Part shown: one piece after another, positions 11,443 to 25,168 of the stretch | How the letters are laid out: each line of letters begins with the position of its first letter | How positions within the stretch are numbered: the first letter of the stretch is position 1 | NCBI GenBank assembly: GCA_014905825.1 | Contig: JACGCN010000018.1 | Coordinates: 930,001 to 994,000, forward strand | Length of the DNA: 64,000 nt | Direction: 5' to 3' | DNA from: Lyophyllum atratum | Taxonomy: Eukaryota; Basidiomycota; Agaricomycetes; Agaricales; Lyophyllaceae | Made by a program: the position numbers and the translations under genes | The notes under the pieces: generated by a model | What the model was told of the DNA's origin: nothing | Seen by the model: only the letters and a program-made list of their open reading frames with translations | The model's database searches: none

Positions 11443-12350
11443 TGGGGTGTTTGTTGGGAACTTGGATAATTGCTTTGATGGATTTGTTTAAGGTTGAGCC
11501 CCCCATAGAGATTATCTACATGATCTATTGCTGCGTGCTGCTGCTGCTACCTTGCGTTTGAGGTTGTACTATATCGTTTGTTATGCGTGTGTCAATAGGT
11601 TATTTAGGTAGTATAAACTCGTTTTATTAGACTTGGGTGTGATGGGGGTGGTTTGAGTGCTTTGGTGGTTTCGTCTCGGTCGTTCACCCCGCCCCGTATT
11701 TTTCCTTGGTTCTGACTCGGTTCTGACATCGTCAACGACAAGTACTGCGCCCGAGAAAAGATAGAGTCTGAACTGGACGCCCGACATCGCCATCACTGTG
11801 AGTCTCGTCGGATTTCGGATCGCTCTTCTTGCGGCAACCCCACGCTGATACCGCCTCCATCTCCTCCTCCTCGCTCGGTGCATACGAATGTTTGAATTTC
11901 CTTGGACTGTCAACAGAGCTGTTGCTTTTATACGCCTGCGATTCTGTACGTGCGTGACGATAAGATGAAACTTGGATAAAACCTAAAACATCGACTCCTG
12001 ACCTTCAGGAGAACTCACGACCCTGATATATAGCTCGCAACTGTGACAGGCAACCTCTTGATCGATATCTTTATTATGGTGTGCGACTTCTCCAGGTTTT
12101 CTGCTCCTAGCCCTCCCAAGCAAAGACAAGCGAAGTCCAGTCTAAAGCATGCCTAAAGTTTTGCACGAGCCTCAAAGTGCTATGTCCCACTCTGTCCCTT
12201 CCCTCCAGTGACAAGTGCTGTGCGGATCCCGCACTAGCATGCCATCATGATAGCCCACGATCTAATCTCGATCGGGAAGTCTGCACAGATATTTAATCTA
12301 GCCTGAGCACTGCATCCAAGTGACTACTTGCCTGGATACCCCCTGATACG
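11443..12350. other. Intergenic, about 0.9 kb
   Basis: Holds the fungalysin 3' UTR and the promoter of the next gene; a TATTTAA element lies at about 12290, 60 bp upstream of the ATG. No gene seen. Confidence 0.55.
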
Positions 12351-13745
12351 ATGCCTATCACTTTCCCCATCGCCGACCGTCCTGCGGAGACTTATGTGCC
12401 AAGGGCGTGGAACGAGAAGGAGTCTTCTAAGAATCCGAGCATTGTGCTTTCTCGTCTCCCGACCACTCATGAACCTGTGAGGCTCCTGCAGAGCTCAGTC
12501 GATGGGACTCGGGATGTGACGGTGAAGAAGAACGGTTTCGTCTTGGGTGTGGTGCTGGCGTATAATGGGCATCATAACCTGGTGATACGGTGCGCTTGTC
12601 TCCGAATAGGACCTTGGATCAACCATAATTCGTTGTTGTGTTTCCAGGCCGGACGATGTCTGGATGGCGATCCTATCACAATTGAACTTCTAGTATGTAC
12701 CACCTCGGAGCTTTTCATGGGCAAACGTGTGGGCTAATAATCTCTCAACGGCTAGCATAAACGCCCATGCAGAGGAATTGCGTGGAAAGTTTGTAGATCA
12801 TACGGGACGGAAAACGCTCGTCGTTACGTCTTCCGCCCCGACGATCGAGGAGGTCGACTTTGGCGAATTAGCCATGCAAATGAGCGGGCAGATCAACGAA
12901 AACGTTCGCAACCTTTGAATCACGTCAATGATTCCCGTTTGCACTTACACACCCACTTATTAGGTGAAGGATAAGTCGCTTGTTGACTGGGTGCTACCCA
13001 ACTTCTCTACCACCACACCAAACGACACTGTCATCTGCTCCGCCCTCGTCATGTCCACCCTGAAGGAGTAAGTCCACGTGTCAACACGGTGCATTCTCTA
13101 AGGTTTGACCCGTATATTCTCAGATATTTCCGATACGTTATGATGTTCGGATGCGGCATCCCCTCCATCACAATCGAGGGAACGCAATCCGACTGGCAAT
13201 CCATCCTCGACCGCATCGACAAGATCCCCGAATTCGGCCCGGAACCCACCGAGTGGGCGGGCATGCTGCGCGCGATCCTGAAGCGGTTCGTGCGTGCATT
13301 CGAGGAGGGCGGGCCAGCGGCTGATAAGGACTTCTGGGAACGGATGGTCCACGAGGTACCGGGGGGCTCCCAGGTGCCGTTTATTAGCGGGTGGATTAGC
13401 GCGTTCTGTGCATGGGACAACAAGGGTCTGTTCTTTGAGGCCAAGAAGCAACAAGGAGCTGACGTGCGCCGGGCGAGGGGCAACGTGCCGGAGTGGGTGA
13501 CGGGCCTCACTTTTGATGGGGTCTGGTTCCCGCGAGTATGGGCACCCCCTGAGGGGTATGCCGAAGTCGATATGTTGGTACAGGATGTTTCGACGGGGGT
13601 TCAATCGCAGTGCACGATGCTTGCTGGCCATGTTGGTACTACGATCCATGGTGATAGGAATGATACCGTGCGTATGGCACCGCAATGGTTTATGTATGTC
13701 AAAGGAGAACAGCGGACAACGGGGAGCGCATTTTGGGCTCGTTGA
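12351..13745 (+). CDS. DUF4419 family protein, copy 2
   Basis: Exons 12351..12589, 12648..12692, 12756..12903, 12964..13067 and 13124..13745; 385 residues. The first four exons have the same lengths as in copy 1 (239, 45, 148, 104 nt) and the same intron phases. The protein aligns over its full length: MPITFPIADRPAE, SSVDGTRDVTVKKNGF, FYINAHAEELRGKF, DWVLPNFSTTTPNDT, YFRYVMMFGCGIPS, AGHVGTTIHGD and MAPQWFMYVKGE. Intron 3 has the donor GTTCGC, which still fits GTNNGY. No signal peptide or membrane span is visible, so a soluble protein is likely. Function is unknown. This copy is the mirror partner of the gene at 1778..3170. Confidence 0.9.
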
Positions 13746-14026
13746 TTCCATTTCCATCTCCCTATTACCATGTACAAGAAGTACTGTATACCTATACTGT
13801 GACTCTCATGTAGCTTGCTTTCGCAATCCATCATCCTCTATTTAATCCTCTCATCACTGGCTCGATTCCTATCGTAAACTAGTGCTCACGAAGAGACAGC
13901 GCAATGATGATGAATACATGATCGTGATTGTTTTGTTTACAGACAGGTACATGTGGGATGCGCAACTCAGGCCTTCTTTACTACTGCTATTCTTAACGCT
14001 GCCATATTGTCACCGCAACCTCTCCT

Positions 14027-15960
14027 TTAGGCGTTGTGAGCCAAGTCGTTGATGGTGCCAGAGGCTGGCAAGAAGGATTAGACGGCTCGTCGATTGCCCA
14101 TGATTCACTAAAGACTTACGAATACCGCTGAGGACACCCTTCAAGCTCAAGGTCTTGATGTTGGCGGACATGGTAGCAGGGCTGACGTTTCCGCTGCGGC
14201 CAATGAAGTAGGCGATCAAACCGGCAATGTGGGGGGTGGCCTGTGAAGTCGCACACGAAATCAGCAAAGTTCTTTTACCAGACGAGAACGGAGGATCGTA
14301 CCATGGAAGTGCCAGAGATGTTGTTGGTGGCCTTGAGGAAAAGCAGAATATTGAGATAATAGACGACGTGGACCCGACCGGACTACTTACGGTGCTGCTG
14401 CCGATCCAGGAGCTGATGACGTTCTGGCCGGGGGCGAAGATGTCGACGACTGAGCCGTAGTTGGAGAAAGAGGCCCTGGCGTCGGCGATCGTGCTAGCAC
14501 CAACGGTGACGGCGCTGGGGGCACGGGCGGGGGAGGTTGTTCCAGCATCAACGTTAGAGTTTCCGGCCGCGACCTAAGTTAATGATCAGGCGGCTTGAAG
14601 GGTGAAAGAGTGGAAGCGAGGAATTGGTACTAACAGCGACGTGGACACCACCGGCGGTGAGCTAAATTTAGATCATGAGAATTCTGGATCATTATTTACG
14701 ACATTAGAAGACTTACGGAGGCCACAGCGTTGTCCATGGCAGTTGAGGCGCTACCACCGAGGGACATGGAGACGATCGAGGGACGACCAGAGCTCTGGGC
14801 AGAGGAGAGGACCCAGTTCAAGCCAGAGACGCTGTACCAAAGCGTTCAGAATGACAAACAAAGATCGACATAGTAGTCAACGTACATATCAGAGACTGCG
14901 CCGGAGCTGTTCAGAATGAAAAATGTTGAGTTCTCGAGCTCCGTGTGCGTTACCCTATCCACTCACCCAGAGTCGCTGAGAACCTTGACGGCAATGATGC
15001 TAGCCGACTTGGCAACACCGTATTGACTTCCTGCGGCGGTACCACTAATACGAATTAGGTCAGTCGCGAGAAGTCACGGGCGACCGGTAGGTAACATACG
15101 CGCAGTGAGTGCCGTGGCCGTTGCCATCGGCTGATGCGTAACCGCCGAAAGTGGCGCCCCATCGTGCACGACCACCGAATGTCGACTATAGCCAATATGA
15201 GGCAAGGTAGAGATAATAGAAGCGGATAGACTTACGTGGCCGGTGTAAACACCTTCGGAAGACTGTCAGACATCGCTCATGAAGCAATCATAATTACTCT
15301 AGCGACTTACCAGTGTCTGTGGTGGGTAGAAGAGAAATTAGCTTCCATACGAACATCTCTGGACAATCACGTACCGACAACGTAGATATCAACACCGTTA
15401 CCCGCGGACGGATCGTAGGTGTAGCTGAAGGTAAGGGCACTGTACCATTTCGGTCAGCTAAGTGAGAAATATCAAGAAGTAGGAACCAACCTGGTGTCCT
15501 GGTTGGCGAGCTTGGTGCTCGAGCTCAACCTGGAAAGACCCCAAGGTGCGTTGGTCCTAATGATGGAATAAGTGACTGAGCTCATAGATAGAGCAACACA
15601 CGAACTGGGTTGTCATAGTATGCATGATACCATCCTCGGAGATGTACTCGACGTCAGGGTTGGCGCGGAGAGCGGCGAGAGACTCGTCATCGAGTTCGCC
15701 TTGTAATACACGGTTAGCGATAAGTAAACTAGTATATTAGCCCACTTACTGGCGAATCCATTGATGACTTCCCATTCGTGGGTGGTCTTCGCTTTCAGCT
15801 TTCCGATAACGGACGCCTTCGCAACACCGTCCTTCAGCTTGACGATGTATCTGCCGGTGGTCTGACCGTCAAACTTTTGCACGGCATGGATCGTGGCGGG
15901 GGAGGCAAAGGCTGGGACAGCCAGAGCAACGGCGGCGAGGACAGCGGTGAAGAAGCGCAT
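14027..15960 (-). CDS. Subtilisin-like serine protease, S8A, proteinase K type
   Basis: Fifteen exons, minus strand: 15960..15750, 15699..15600, 15556..15491, 15439..15375, 15316..15311, 15252..15236, 15185..15100, 15044..14967, 14906..14886, 14831..14717, 14661..14635, 14573..14391, 14331..14302, 14240..14120, 14064..14027; 387 residues. [19 protein letters not shown] is a signal peptide. An inhibitor I9 propeptide follows ([13 protein letters not shown] ... [10 protein letters not shown]). The mature enzyme starts near [11 protein letters not shown]. The catalytic triad is Asp in VVDTGVYTGH, His in NGHGTHCAG and Ser in SGTSMATPH, and the oxyanion Asn is in VAAGNSN. Length and order are normal for the family. 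Exon 5 is only 6 nt (ACACTG) and completes the catalytic Asp codon. Without it the DTG motif is lost. Confidence 0.95.
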
Positions 15961-16029
15961 GGTGGACGAGGAAGTGAACGGGATTGTTGGGCACTCGAGA
16001 AAGTGTGAGGGATGTGAATTGTGTGGAGC

Positions 16030-16040
16030 TTGCCTTTATA
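16030..16040 (-). promoter_or_regulatory. TATA-like element upstream of the S8 protease
   Basis: Minus-strand TATAAAG about 75 bp upstream of the protease ATG at 15960, at a usual distance for a core promoter. Position and sequence are the only support. Confidence 0.4.
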
Positions 16041-17735
16041 CTTTCAATCCATGTCGCGCCGGGTGTAGTCACCAAAAGCAGACACAATATCCACGCGTCC
16101 ATAATCGGACACATGAACAGGTTGTAATACATGCTCCGGCTAGGTTGTTGAAGCAAGGCGGAGAAGACAATCCTTATCAAAATCAACCATATGTCGCATG
16201 AGGATGGGTTCTTCTGGCAACAAACAGATAGACACCAAAACAGATGCCCAGGAAAAGAGTCGACATGGCGGTCGAGCTGAATGACATCGTCCCGCGATCA
16301 CGTTTCGCCTTGGAAAGTTTCGGCGTGTTTACATGGCAGCATTGGCAGCATGATCGAGGGGAAATGGCCACCACAATGAGCAACTGCATAAGGCCTAGGG
16401 GTAGTTGCCATCGCGTGTTCCGATTAGCACGAGGCTGTCCGTTATTAAAACCTGTGGACATTCGATTGAGGAGCATGCGGGGAGACATACATCGAAGCAC
16501 TCACTCGCTGATTTGACTATGCACCTTGTGGAACTGCTTATCTGTATATCTTAGGAGAGGATCTCGGTAGATGGCGTGATCAACAAGTCAGTGGTGCATT
16601 GTGGGTTAGAAGTGTCTAGGATGTGTAACGGAGGACGTTTCGTAGACGAGTCCAAGTTCCGAATAACGGCGGAATAGACCAACACCCTGCTCTGTATCAC
16701 AGGATGCTGAATCCTGCTACAACAAGTACCGACAGTTATGATCGATCGCATGGATTGCCGTTGAAGCTGTGTTTCGGCTAGACAGATGTATCCTTTTCTG
16801 GACGGCCTCATGATACCTTCCCCATGTGCCCAGATCACCGCCAGAATGCGAAATCATGATATTCTTTGACCGTGGCTGTATAGTCCGATACCGATAAATC
16901 ATATTATGCTGCAGCGAGGTTTTCGTGTCAACAAACGTGTGCCCCTTGATTCGCCTTGATGCACAGATCTTCCATTCGGAACCGCGTGGGCGCACCCAAC
17001 TTTGGGATAAAGCCAGGATTTGAGATGGTTTGCAAATCAGAAAACCAAACAGATGACGTAGATAGAGCATGTCGGAGCCCCCATATAGCCCCATATCCTC
17101 CAAGAGCCAGGTTGACCTGGGAGCAGTTCCACATAAACGGAGGAGAAACACGATGTAGAGAAGACATTCAAGTAGATGGCTTGTACTCGTATTCTTTGGT
17201 TCGCCCTTCCCACAGGGCACGACAGAAGTGCGATTGCGTTGTGAACAAAGCAGAATGCGAAGCTTTGAATCAGTGGTTATGCAAGAGCGGAGGAGGCTCC
17301 GAGGAACCTCGGCCAATGCCATCGAACACGAGCTCTATTTGCTATGTACCAACCCCAGAAGCAAACATTGTCGGCAAAGGTCGGCAAGCGAAAGTTGCAA
17401 CTCGGGATTGTTCTCCTTGCCCCCTTCGCTGCTTCACTCTCAAGGCTCAAGCCTCTCAATCTCAAGTCTAGCTGTTCTGGGACACTTTCTTCAAGGGTGC
17501 TTTTAGCGTATATGCGGCTGTTGCCTGGGGGCAGCTTGTAGTCAGTCGCAGTCGGTCGTCTCAAACATTCCAATCACCAATGCTGTGTCTATGAATGGTT
17601 CATCACGGTGATCATCATAATTCGTCGCGGACGAGGGCGATGCTGCCTACAGCTTACGATTTAAATACCCAAAGCCTCTAAAAGTCGACGACGACGAACA
17701 CAGACAACCCCACAACCTCACACCAAAAACACAAA
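16041..17735. other. Intergenic, about 1.7 kb
   Basis: The open frames here (longest 201 codons at 16717..17322, minus) lack splice context and protein-like composition. I see no convincing gene. The right end holds the promoter of the ankyrin gene, with ATTTAAATA near 17659. Confidence 0.5.
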
Positions 17736-18577
17736 ATGACCAGGACAGGTAAATCACTCGTTCAATGTTTCGATATCACGTCCTCTGAATGGTAGATTGT
17801 CGTATCACAGTGGCACACATCACAGATGAACTAAAAACGGCTACATCTGCTGGCGATCTTGCAAAGATAAAGGAACTGCTGGAGGAATGGGCATCATCAG
17901 GGAGCGCATCTTCCCCTCCCTTGAACGAACTCCTTTCAACCGCCTCCCAAAACGGCTATGCCCACCTCGTTTCGTACCTTCTTGAGCGCGGCGCCTCAGT
18001 TGATGTAGACGTGATTGTCTCAGCATTTGCCACCGCCAACATCGATGTCTTCCAGGCCTTCGTGGATGGAGGGTTCGACGTTAATACAAATCTCGGACAC
18101 ATCGGCGATTTGCTCATCCTCAGCCTTCGAAATCCCGACCTCCTAAAATGGGTTCTCGCACAGGGTGCAAACCCGAATCTCCATCACACCGGGATGCGCT
18201 CTGCGCTCGATCTAGCGGTGATTAATTCGTCGACGGAAGCTGCGCAGCTGTTGATTCAGCACGGGGCAAAGGTGAAGAACACCAACGCCCTCAAAGCTGC
18301 TGCGTGGTACGGTAACCTCGAGATGATCACGTTGCTCCTTGAGGCAGGAGCGGACGTCAATGAGATCCCGGACTACGAGCAGATGTTGAGATCCGAGCGT
18401 GAGGACGGGTTAGGGACCGCGCTTCATGAGGCCGCTGAGGGTGGCCAGAAGGAGGCGGTAGAAATGTTGTTGGAGCGGGGCGCTGATCCTACTCGAAGAA
18501 ATTCTTTGGGGAAGACTGCACTCGACATTGCGAAGGAGAAGCAGCAAGTTGCTGTTATAGAGGTATTGGAGAAGTAG
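17736..18577 (+). CDS. Ankyrin-repeat protein
   Basis: Two exons: a tiny first exon 17736..17748 (MTRT plus one base) and 17796..18577; 264 residues. The body is about six ankyrin repeats, with LLEEWASSGSASSPPLNELLSTASQNGYAHLVSYLLERGA-type helices and the last full repeat GTALHEAAEGGQKEAVEMLLERGADPTRRNSLGKTALDIAKE. There is no signal peptide, membrane span or other domain. Such proteins are scaffolds for protein binding, and the partner cannot be told. Start choice: the in-frame ATG codon at 17789 would begin inside the intron, so the ATG at 17736 with the GTAAAT donor is preferred. Confidence 0.88.
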
Positions 18578-18771
18578 GCTGGACAGGGCTGCTCACGAGC
18601 AGCGAAGCATGAAATGTACAATTTCCTTGTAAAGTATGCAGTACTAGTATCGTATCAGAGTCACGACTCGTAATCTCTTTTCGACACCCTAGCCATCGCG
18701 AACGTCATCGCCCGGACCGACCCAAACATGTGTCTTACCTTGATTCAAACGCATCCTGACCTTGTACCACG

Positions 18772-19771
18772 ATGAACGTCGCCGTTCGCTATATCGAGCC
18801 CTCACATATCCAACATCTCCAGCCCCGAAGTGGAACTGTCAAGGAAGTGGTTGAGGCCGCGGAGAGGGAAATCGCGAAAAAGATCGAGTCAACATTCGGG
18901 GTCGGCGTCGAGATCGATTCCTCTGCAACAGACATTCACATCGATGGACACTTTAAAAATCGTATGTACTAGGTTGCTTCACCGCTTGATGGCTATATGT
19001 CCTTCTATAATTCCGCTCAATCTTCGCAGATCATGACCCAAAGTTCGCCGCTCAGCCTTGGGCGCGAATTACGGAGAGTTCCTTCGTGATCGACGCGTAC
19101 CCAACCGCGGGGGGCGACGGCTCAACTTCCAACCCTTTGCTGGATTCTATTGAGAAGCGCAATGGTCGGGAACATACAAGTAGTAGTCCGATCATTCAAA
19201 CACTAATCTTATCTTATCGCAGATAAACGCCAGGAGAAGTTGCCAGCTACGGGTGAAGTACAGAAGAAATCCGTAGGTGAAGACAGGCCAACCCGCGACC
19301 CATCTATTGATTCCACCGACAAAATCAACGGTGCGGAACATCTCCTGACTCCTCTTCGCCTCGCCTGATAATTCGGGCCCACTATCCGCAGCGCAACGTT
19401 TGCAAAAGTTACTCCCTGTTGACATACCAGTTGTACCCTCAGATACAGCGCAGCTCATTATTCTCGGTGGCGCTCTTCAAGCTGCTCAGATCCAGATTAA
19501 CAATCTTATCGACGAGAATATCGCGCTAAAGGGAACTGTCCAAGAACTCACCGCTGAGATGAAGAGCTTGAGGACCGAGACGCAAAGCTTGAAGAATGCG
19601 GTGAATATCATCAAAGACGCCTTGAAGGGCGATAAGAAAGCGGACGTCAATGCCCTATCTGCCCCCCTGGAGAGCTTAAGGGTTTCCGTAGATGCGAAGC
19701 GTATGTCTCGTCTCTATTCAAGTTACCGGGTACCTAGTTATTCAATTCACAAACAATTCACAGCTCGATAA
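18772..19771 (+). CDS. Hypothetical protein with C-terminal coiled coil
   Basis: Exons 18772..18961, 19030..19164, 19223..19330, 19392..19700 and a last 8-nt exon 19764..19771; 249 residues. All joins are phase 1 and keep the frame. The N-terminal part (VEAAEREIAKKIESTFGVGVEI) is a mixed alpha/beta stretch; the middle is polar. Residues about 165-235 form a long heptad-rich coiled coil (AQIQINNLIDENIALKGTVQELTAEMKSLRTETQSL). No catalytic motif is seen. The last exon adds only two residues and the stop. I do not recognise the protein. Confidence 0.7.
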
Positions 19772-20278
19772 CTGACTAGCGCCTTCGACTTCTCCCTACT
19801 GCTCCGGCAAGCTCTACTCAGGCAAGTAGGGGGGTCAAGGACGTAGAATAGTCAGACACCAGGGAGTCAAGGTCATCACCACAACATGCATCCGCGTCAC
19901 CCACGGGTCCCTTCATAGGATGCGCGTTTCATTTCTGTCAATTTTTTATAATACTAAACTTGACTTGATATTTACCTACAATACTCTCTCTTTTCGTGCG
20001 TGACCTTGGGTTCTTCTCTCCTAACAGATAACCTATAGCTATGCTAGAAGGCTTCTAATCCCACTCGCGTCGCCGATCACATTATCTTCTCATATAGTTA
20101 TCTTATCCGAGTCTACCCCGGGCTTCCTCGCCCTATCTTTGGCACCAGTCAAAGTCCGATTGAAACCGTCTTCAAGCTTGGCATGATATATACTGTATAT
20201 TTCCTTTATCCACCATTGGTATTACAAATTCCTTGTCACTCCACCATAAATATATAGGTCATAGCTAACGCATCGCCA
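19772..20278. other. Intergenic, about 0.5 kb
   Basis: AT-rich space between convergent 3' ends. No gene seen. Confidence 0.6.
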
Positions 20279-22368
<2,090 letters not shown>

Positions 22369-23200
22369 CCTTCAATAAATGGGGCTGTAGCGTGAAGGCA
22401 AAGACATACTTGTAGAATGGGCTTGCCATGGCTCAGGTGGGTGGTAAAAGATGGTGGAATATCACTCGTGGGTTTGGTGTCATTTATCATACATACAAGG
22501 CTGGATGACGTGCTTTACAATGATCACGCCATCCGTCAGTATAGATCCCAATTCAGACGGCCATGGGACCTTGATAATGATGCGACGACTCCGATTTCCC
22601 ATGTACATGCGTACGCCACGAACTGTGGGGATGATAGCCTTCTATGTAAGATGGATTTTGGTCGACTTGGACGAAGGGAGGAGGTGACCCTGTCACCAAT
22701 CGGCCCGAATTGATCAATTACGGTTTCGATCACATGCTCGAATTCGGCGTCTTCTGCTGCTGCCAGTGCCAGTGCAACCACTGACCAGAGTGCGACCACC
22801 ACCCCATCGTCCGACGCCAAACCTCCACGTCCTCGCAGAGCATTCGCTAACAATGATACTATCTATGGACAAGCGCTAGGGAACAATACCCTGTTTCTAG
22901 GGAATCACAGCGTGGACTATACCTCACATCAGCTCCCAGAGGCCAAAGCGGGTCAATGCATAGCCTGAGGTCAAAGCTGGTCAAAGCTTCCTCATGACTA
23001 CAATGTAGGGTGATAGTCCCGTCAAAGCTGGGGCAAAGCGTCGCCAACAGCGGCCCTCTGCTCTTGTTCTGACTCAGGATCGCAGGGCAAAGCGGGCAAC
23101 GTCGTTTAGGTATTTAAGACCCTCTTCGTTTAGAGGAAAAGCCGCAACCAAGACATCCTCTCTATCACCACAGTCTATCATCTGTCCAAACCCTTCTGCG
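22369..23200. other. Divergent promoter region between MET17 and the disordered-protein gene
   Basis: No gene seen. The right part (22943-23095) carries a cluster of CAAAGC motifs listed separately. A TATTTAAG element lies at 23111, 90 bp upstream of the ATG at 23201. Confidence 0.6.
22941..23095 (+). promoter_or_regulatory. Cluster of six CAAAGC(T/G) motifs
   Basis: CAAAGC occurs six times in about 150 bp (near 22944, 22972, 22982, 23022, 23034, 23088), mostly as GTCAAAGCTGG or GGCAAAGCGGG. It ends about 105 bp before the ATG at 23201, where transcription-factor sites are expected. The same motif recurs in the F-box promoter at 62902 and 62941. Confidence 0.45.
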
Positions 23201-25168
23201 ATGTCCTCCACCGCCGATCATAACACCACTGCTTCCCGCGGGATGCACCCGACTGCCTCAGGCCTAGCGGCTTTCATGAAAGCCCAAATGGCTATCTACT
23301 TCGAACTACATGGCGTGCCAGAAGACTCTGAGCGCCATATTCTGATGTCAGACGCTTCAAATCTTGTTTTAGAAGGGTAAGTGCTTCCTCACACTTCGTC
23401 GTTAAGCCGAGGTATCCTAACAGGCTACCACCAGGTTGTCTGACGAAGCTCCCGCATCCACAAGGTTAGTCTCCTCACTCTTTGGCTTATAACTAATGCT
23501 CACCGTGGTTTGACTTGTAGTGACGAAATATCACCTCTTGAGAATACGGAAGACTCCTCCATCGCCGTTCTTGCGGGAGACGTCCTTTCTGCCGCGATTT
23601 CCTCCGACGACTCCTCCGCTGAAGCCATATCACCTTCGGAGTTGCGCCGCAGGTCTGCTCGTATTGTTTCTGCGCACCAGGCCGCTGTAGCAGTCGCGGA
23701 CGACTCGGCGACCATCGTCGTGACAGCCTCCGACACTGGGGAGGGTGTCCATACTCGATGGGGCTATCCTGATGACCCCGCTATTCCGGAGCTCCATTCA
23801 GATCCCGTAGAGGAAGCCCTCGAAGAAACCTCAGCGGCCGACTCATCTAGTCAAGACACCTTGGTTGGCTCCAGCGACAATGAATCTGTCACACCAGGCG
23901 GCGAGAAGGGAGCCAAAGTCGGAGCCCCGGCCGCTGATTCGTCTGAAGCCAAACTAGTCATCGTCATACCGCCCTCGAAGAAGCGCGTTCGAGTCGAGGA
24001 CCCTTCGGAGGAAGAAGGCGCTTACCGTCGCACCCGCAGTAGGGTTCCGACCCCAGGCCCGGCTCCGAAACCCCGCAGTGGCGTCCGCTTCTACACTCTC
24101 CCCGCCGGCTCGAGCACCCCCATCCCTTCCTCATCCTCCCACCGCCTCCCCTCGCGCCCTTTCAACCACTACCCCACACCCCCTCGCAGTCGTCCCCAGG
24201 GATTGCGCCGCGAGCCTGCGTTCTACCACAAGAGCCATTACGAAGTCGGATGGGTTCCTGAATTCGGCGCTTACGAAAGACCGCCGCAGACTGTCGCTGA
24301 GGCTACGCCCGAGTGGGTGAAGGACGAGCCCATCCCTGCCTTTGCTCAGACCCCGCCTCCGCCTCGTGCCCCTCTCCGTCCTCGTGCGACTAATGTAAAC
24401 ACCACGCCCGAGTCCCGTTCAAATCCCGCAGAGGAAGCCGTCCCAGAAACTTCAGCGGCCGATGTATCCAGCCAAGACACTTTGGCTGGCTCCGGCGATG
24501 ATGAAGGCGTCACGAAAGCCGCCGAGAGGGGAGCTGAAGTTGGAGTCGAGGGCCCTTCGGAGGCAGGAGGCGTTTATCGTAGCACCCGCAGTAGGGCCCC
24601 GACCCCGGGCCCGAGCACGAGACCCCGCAGTGGCGTCCGCTTCTACACTCTCCCCGCCGGCTCGAGGACCCCCCTCCCTTCCTCATCCTCCCACCGCCTC
24701 GCCTCGCGCCCTTTCAACCACTACCCCACACCCCCTCGTAGTCGTCCCCAGGGCTTGCGTCGCGAGCCTGCGTTCTACCACAAGAGCCATTACGAAGTCG
24801 GATGGGTTCCTGAATTCGGCGCCTTCGACAGACCGCCGAGGACTGTCGCTGAGGCTACGCCTGAGTGGGTGAAGGACGAGCCTATCCCTGCCTTTGCTCA
24901 GACCCCGCCGCCGCCTCGTGCCCCTCTCCCTCCTCGTGCGAGTAGCAGCACTACGTCGGAGTCCCGTTCAAATCCTGCAGAGGAAGCTCAGCCTATCCAG
25001 GCCCAGGCCGTCCAGGTCCAGCCCATCCAGGCCCCGACTCCGGCTCCTTCCCCTCCCCCTTCTTCTGCCACTGGCAGCAAGCGGGCTCGTGATGAAGAAG
25101 ATGATCAGGAGGAGAAGGAGAAGGCAGAGAAGCGCGTCAAACGCAGCTCTCTTCGCTCCAGCGAGTAA
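23201..25168 (+). CDS. Disordered, Pro/Ser-rich protein with internal tandem duplication
   Basis: Exons 23201..23376, 23435..23464 and 23521..25168; 617 residues. The N-terminal 60 residues (AFMKAQMAIYFELHG) look ordered; the remainder is mostly disordered. A unit of 184-207 residues is repeated: TRSR..TPGP, SGVRFYTLPAGS, RLxSRPFNHYPTPPRSRP, EPAFYHKSHYEVGW and TPEWVKDEPIPAFAQT occur twice almost unchanged. A third copy begins at 24974 and stops after a few residues. The C-terminus has KRARDEEDDQEEKEKAEKR, like a bipartite nuclear localisation signal. No known domain is seen. The near identity of the repeat units at DNA level shows a recent duplication. Confidence 0.8.
23801..24973 (+). repeat. 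In-frame tandem duplication inside the disordered-protein gene
   Basis: Unit 1 is 23801..24421 (621 bp) and unit 2 is 24422..24973 (552 bp). Unit 2 lacks 69 bp (23 codons) around the VIPPSKKRVRVEDP segment. Offsets are multiples of three, so the frame is kept. The start of a third unit follows at 24974. Confidence 0.85.

Noticed and set aside
16717..17322. 201-codon open frame on the minus strand
   Set aside because: No domain, poor composition and no splice context; it overlaps several other chance frames in an intergenic region.
24462..24872. 136-codon plus-strand frame inside the disordered-protein gene
   Set aside because: Shadow frame caused by the tandem duplication; the main frame gives the spliced protein.
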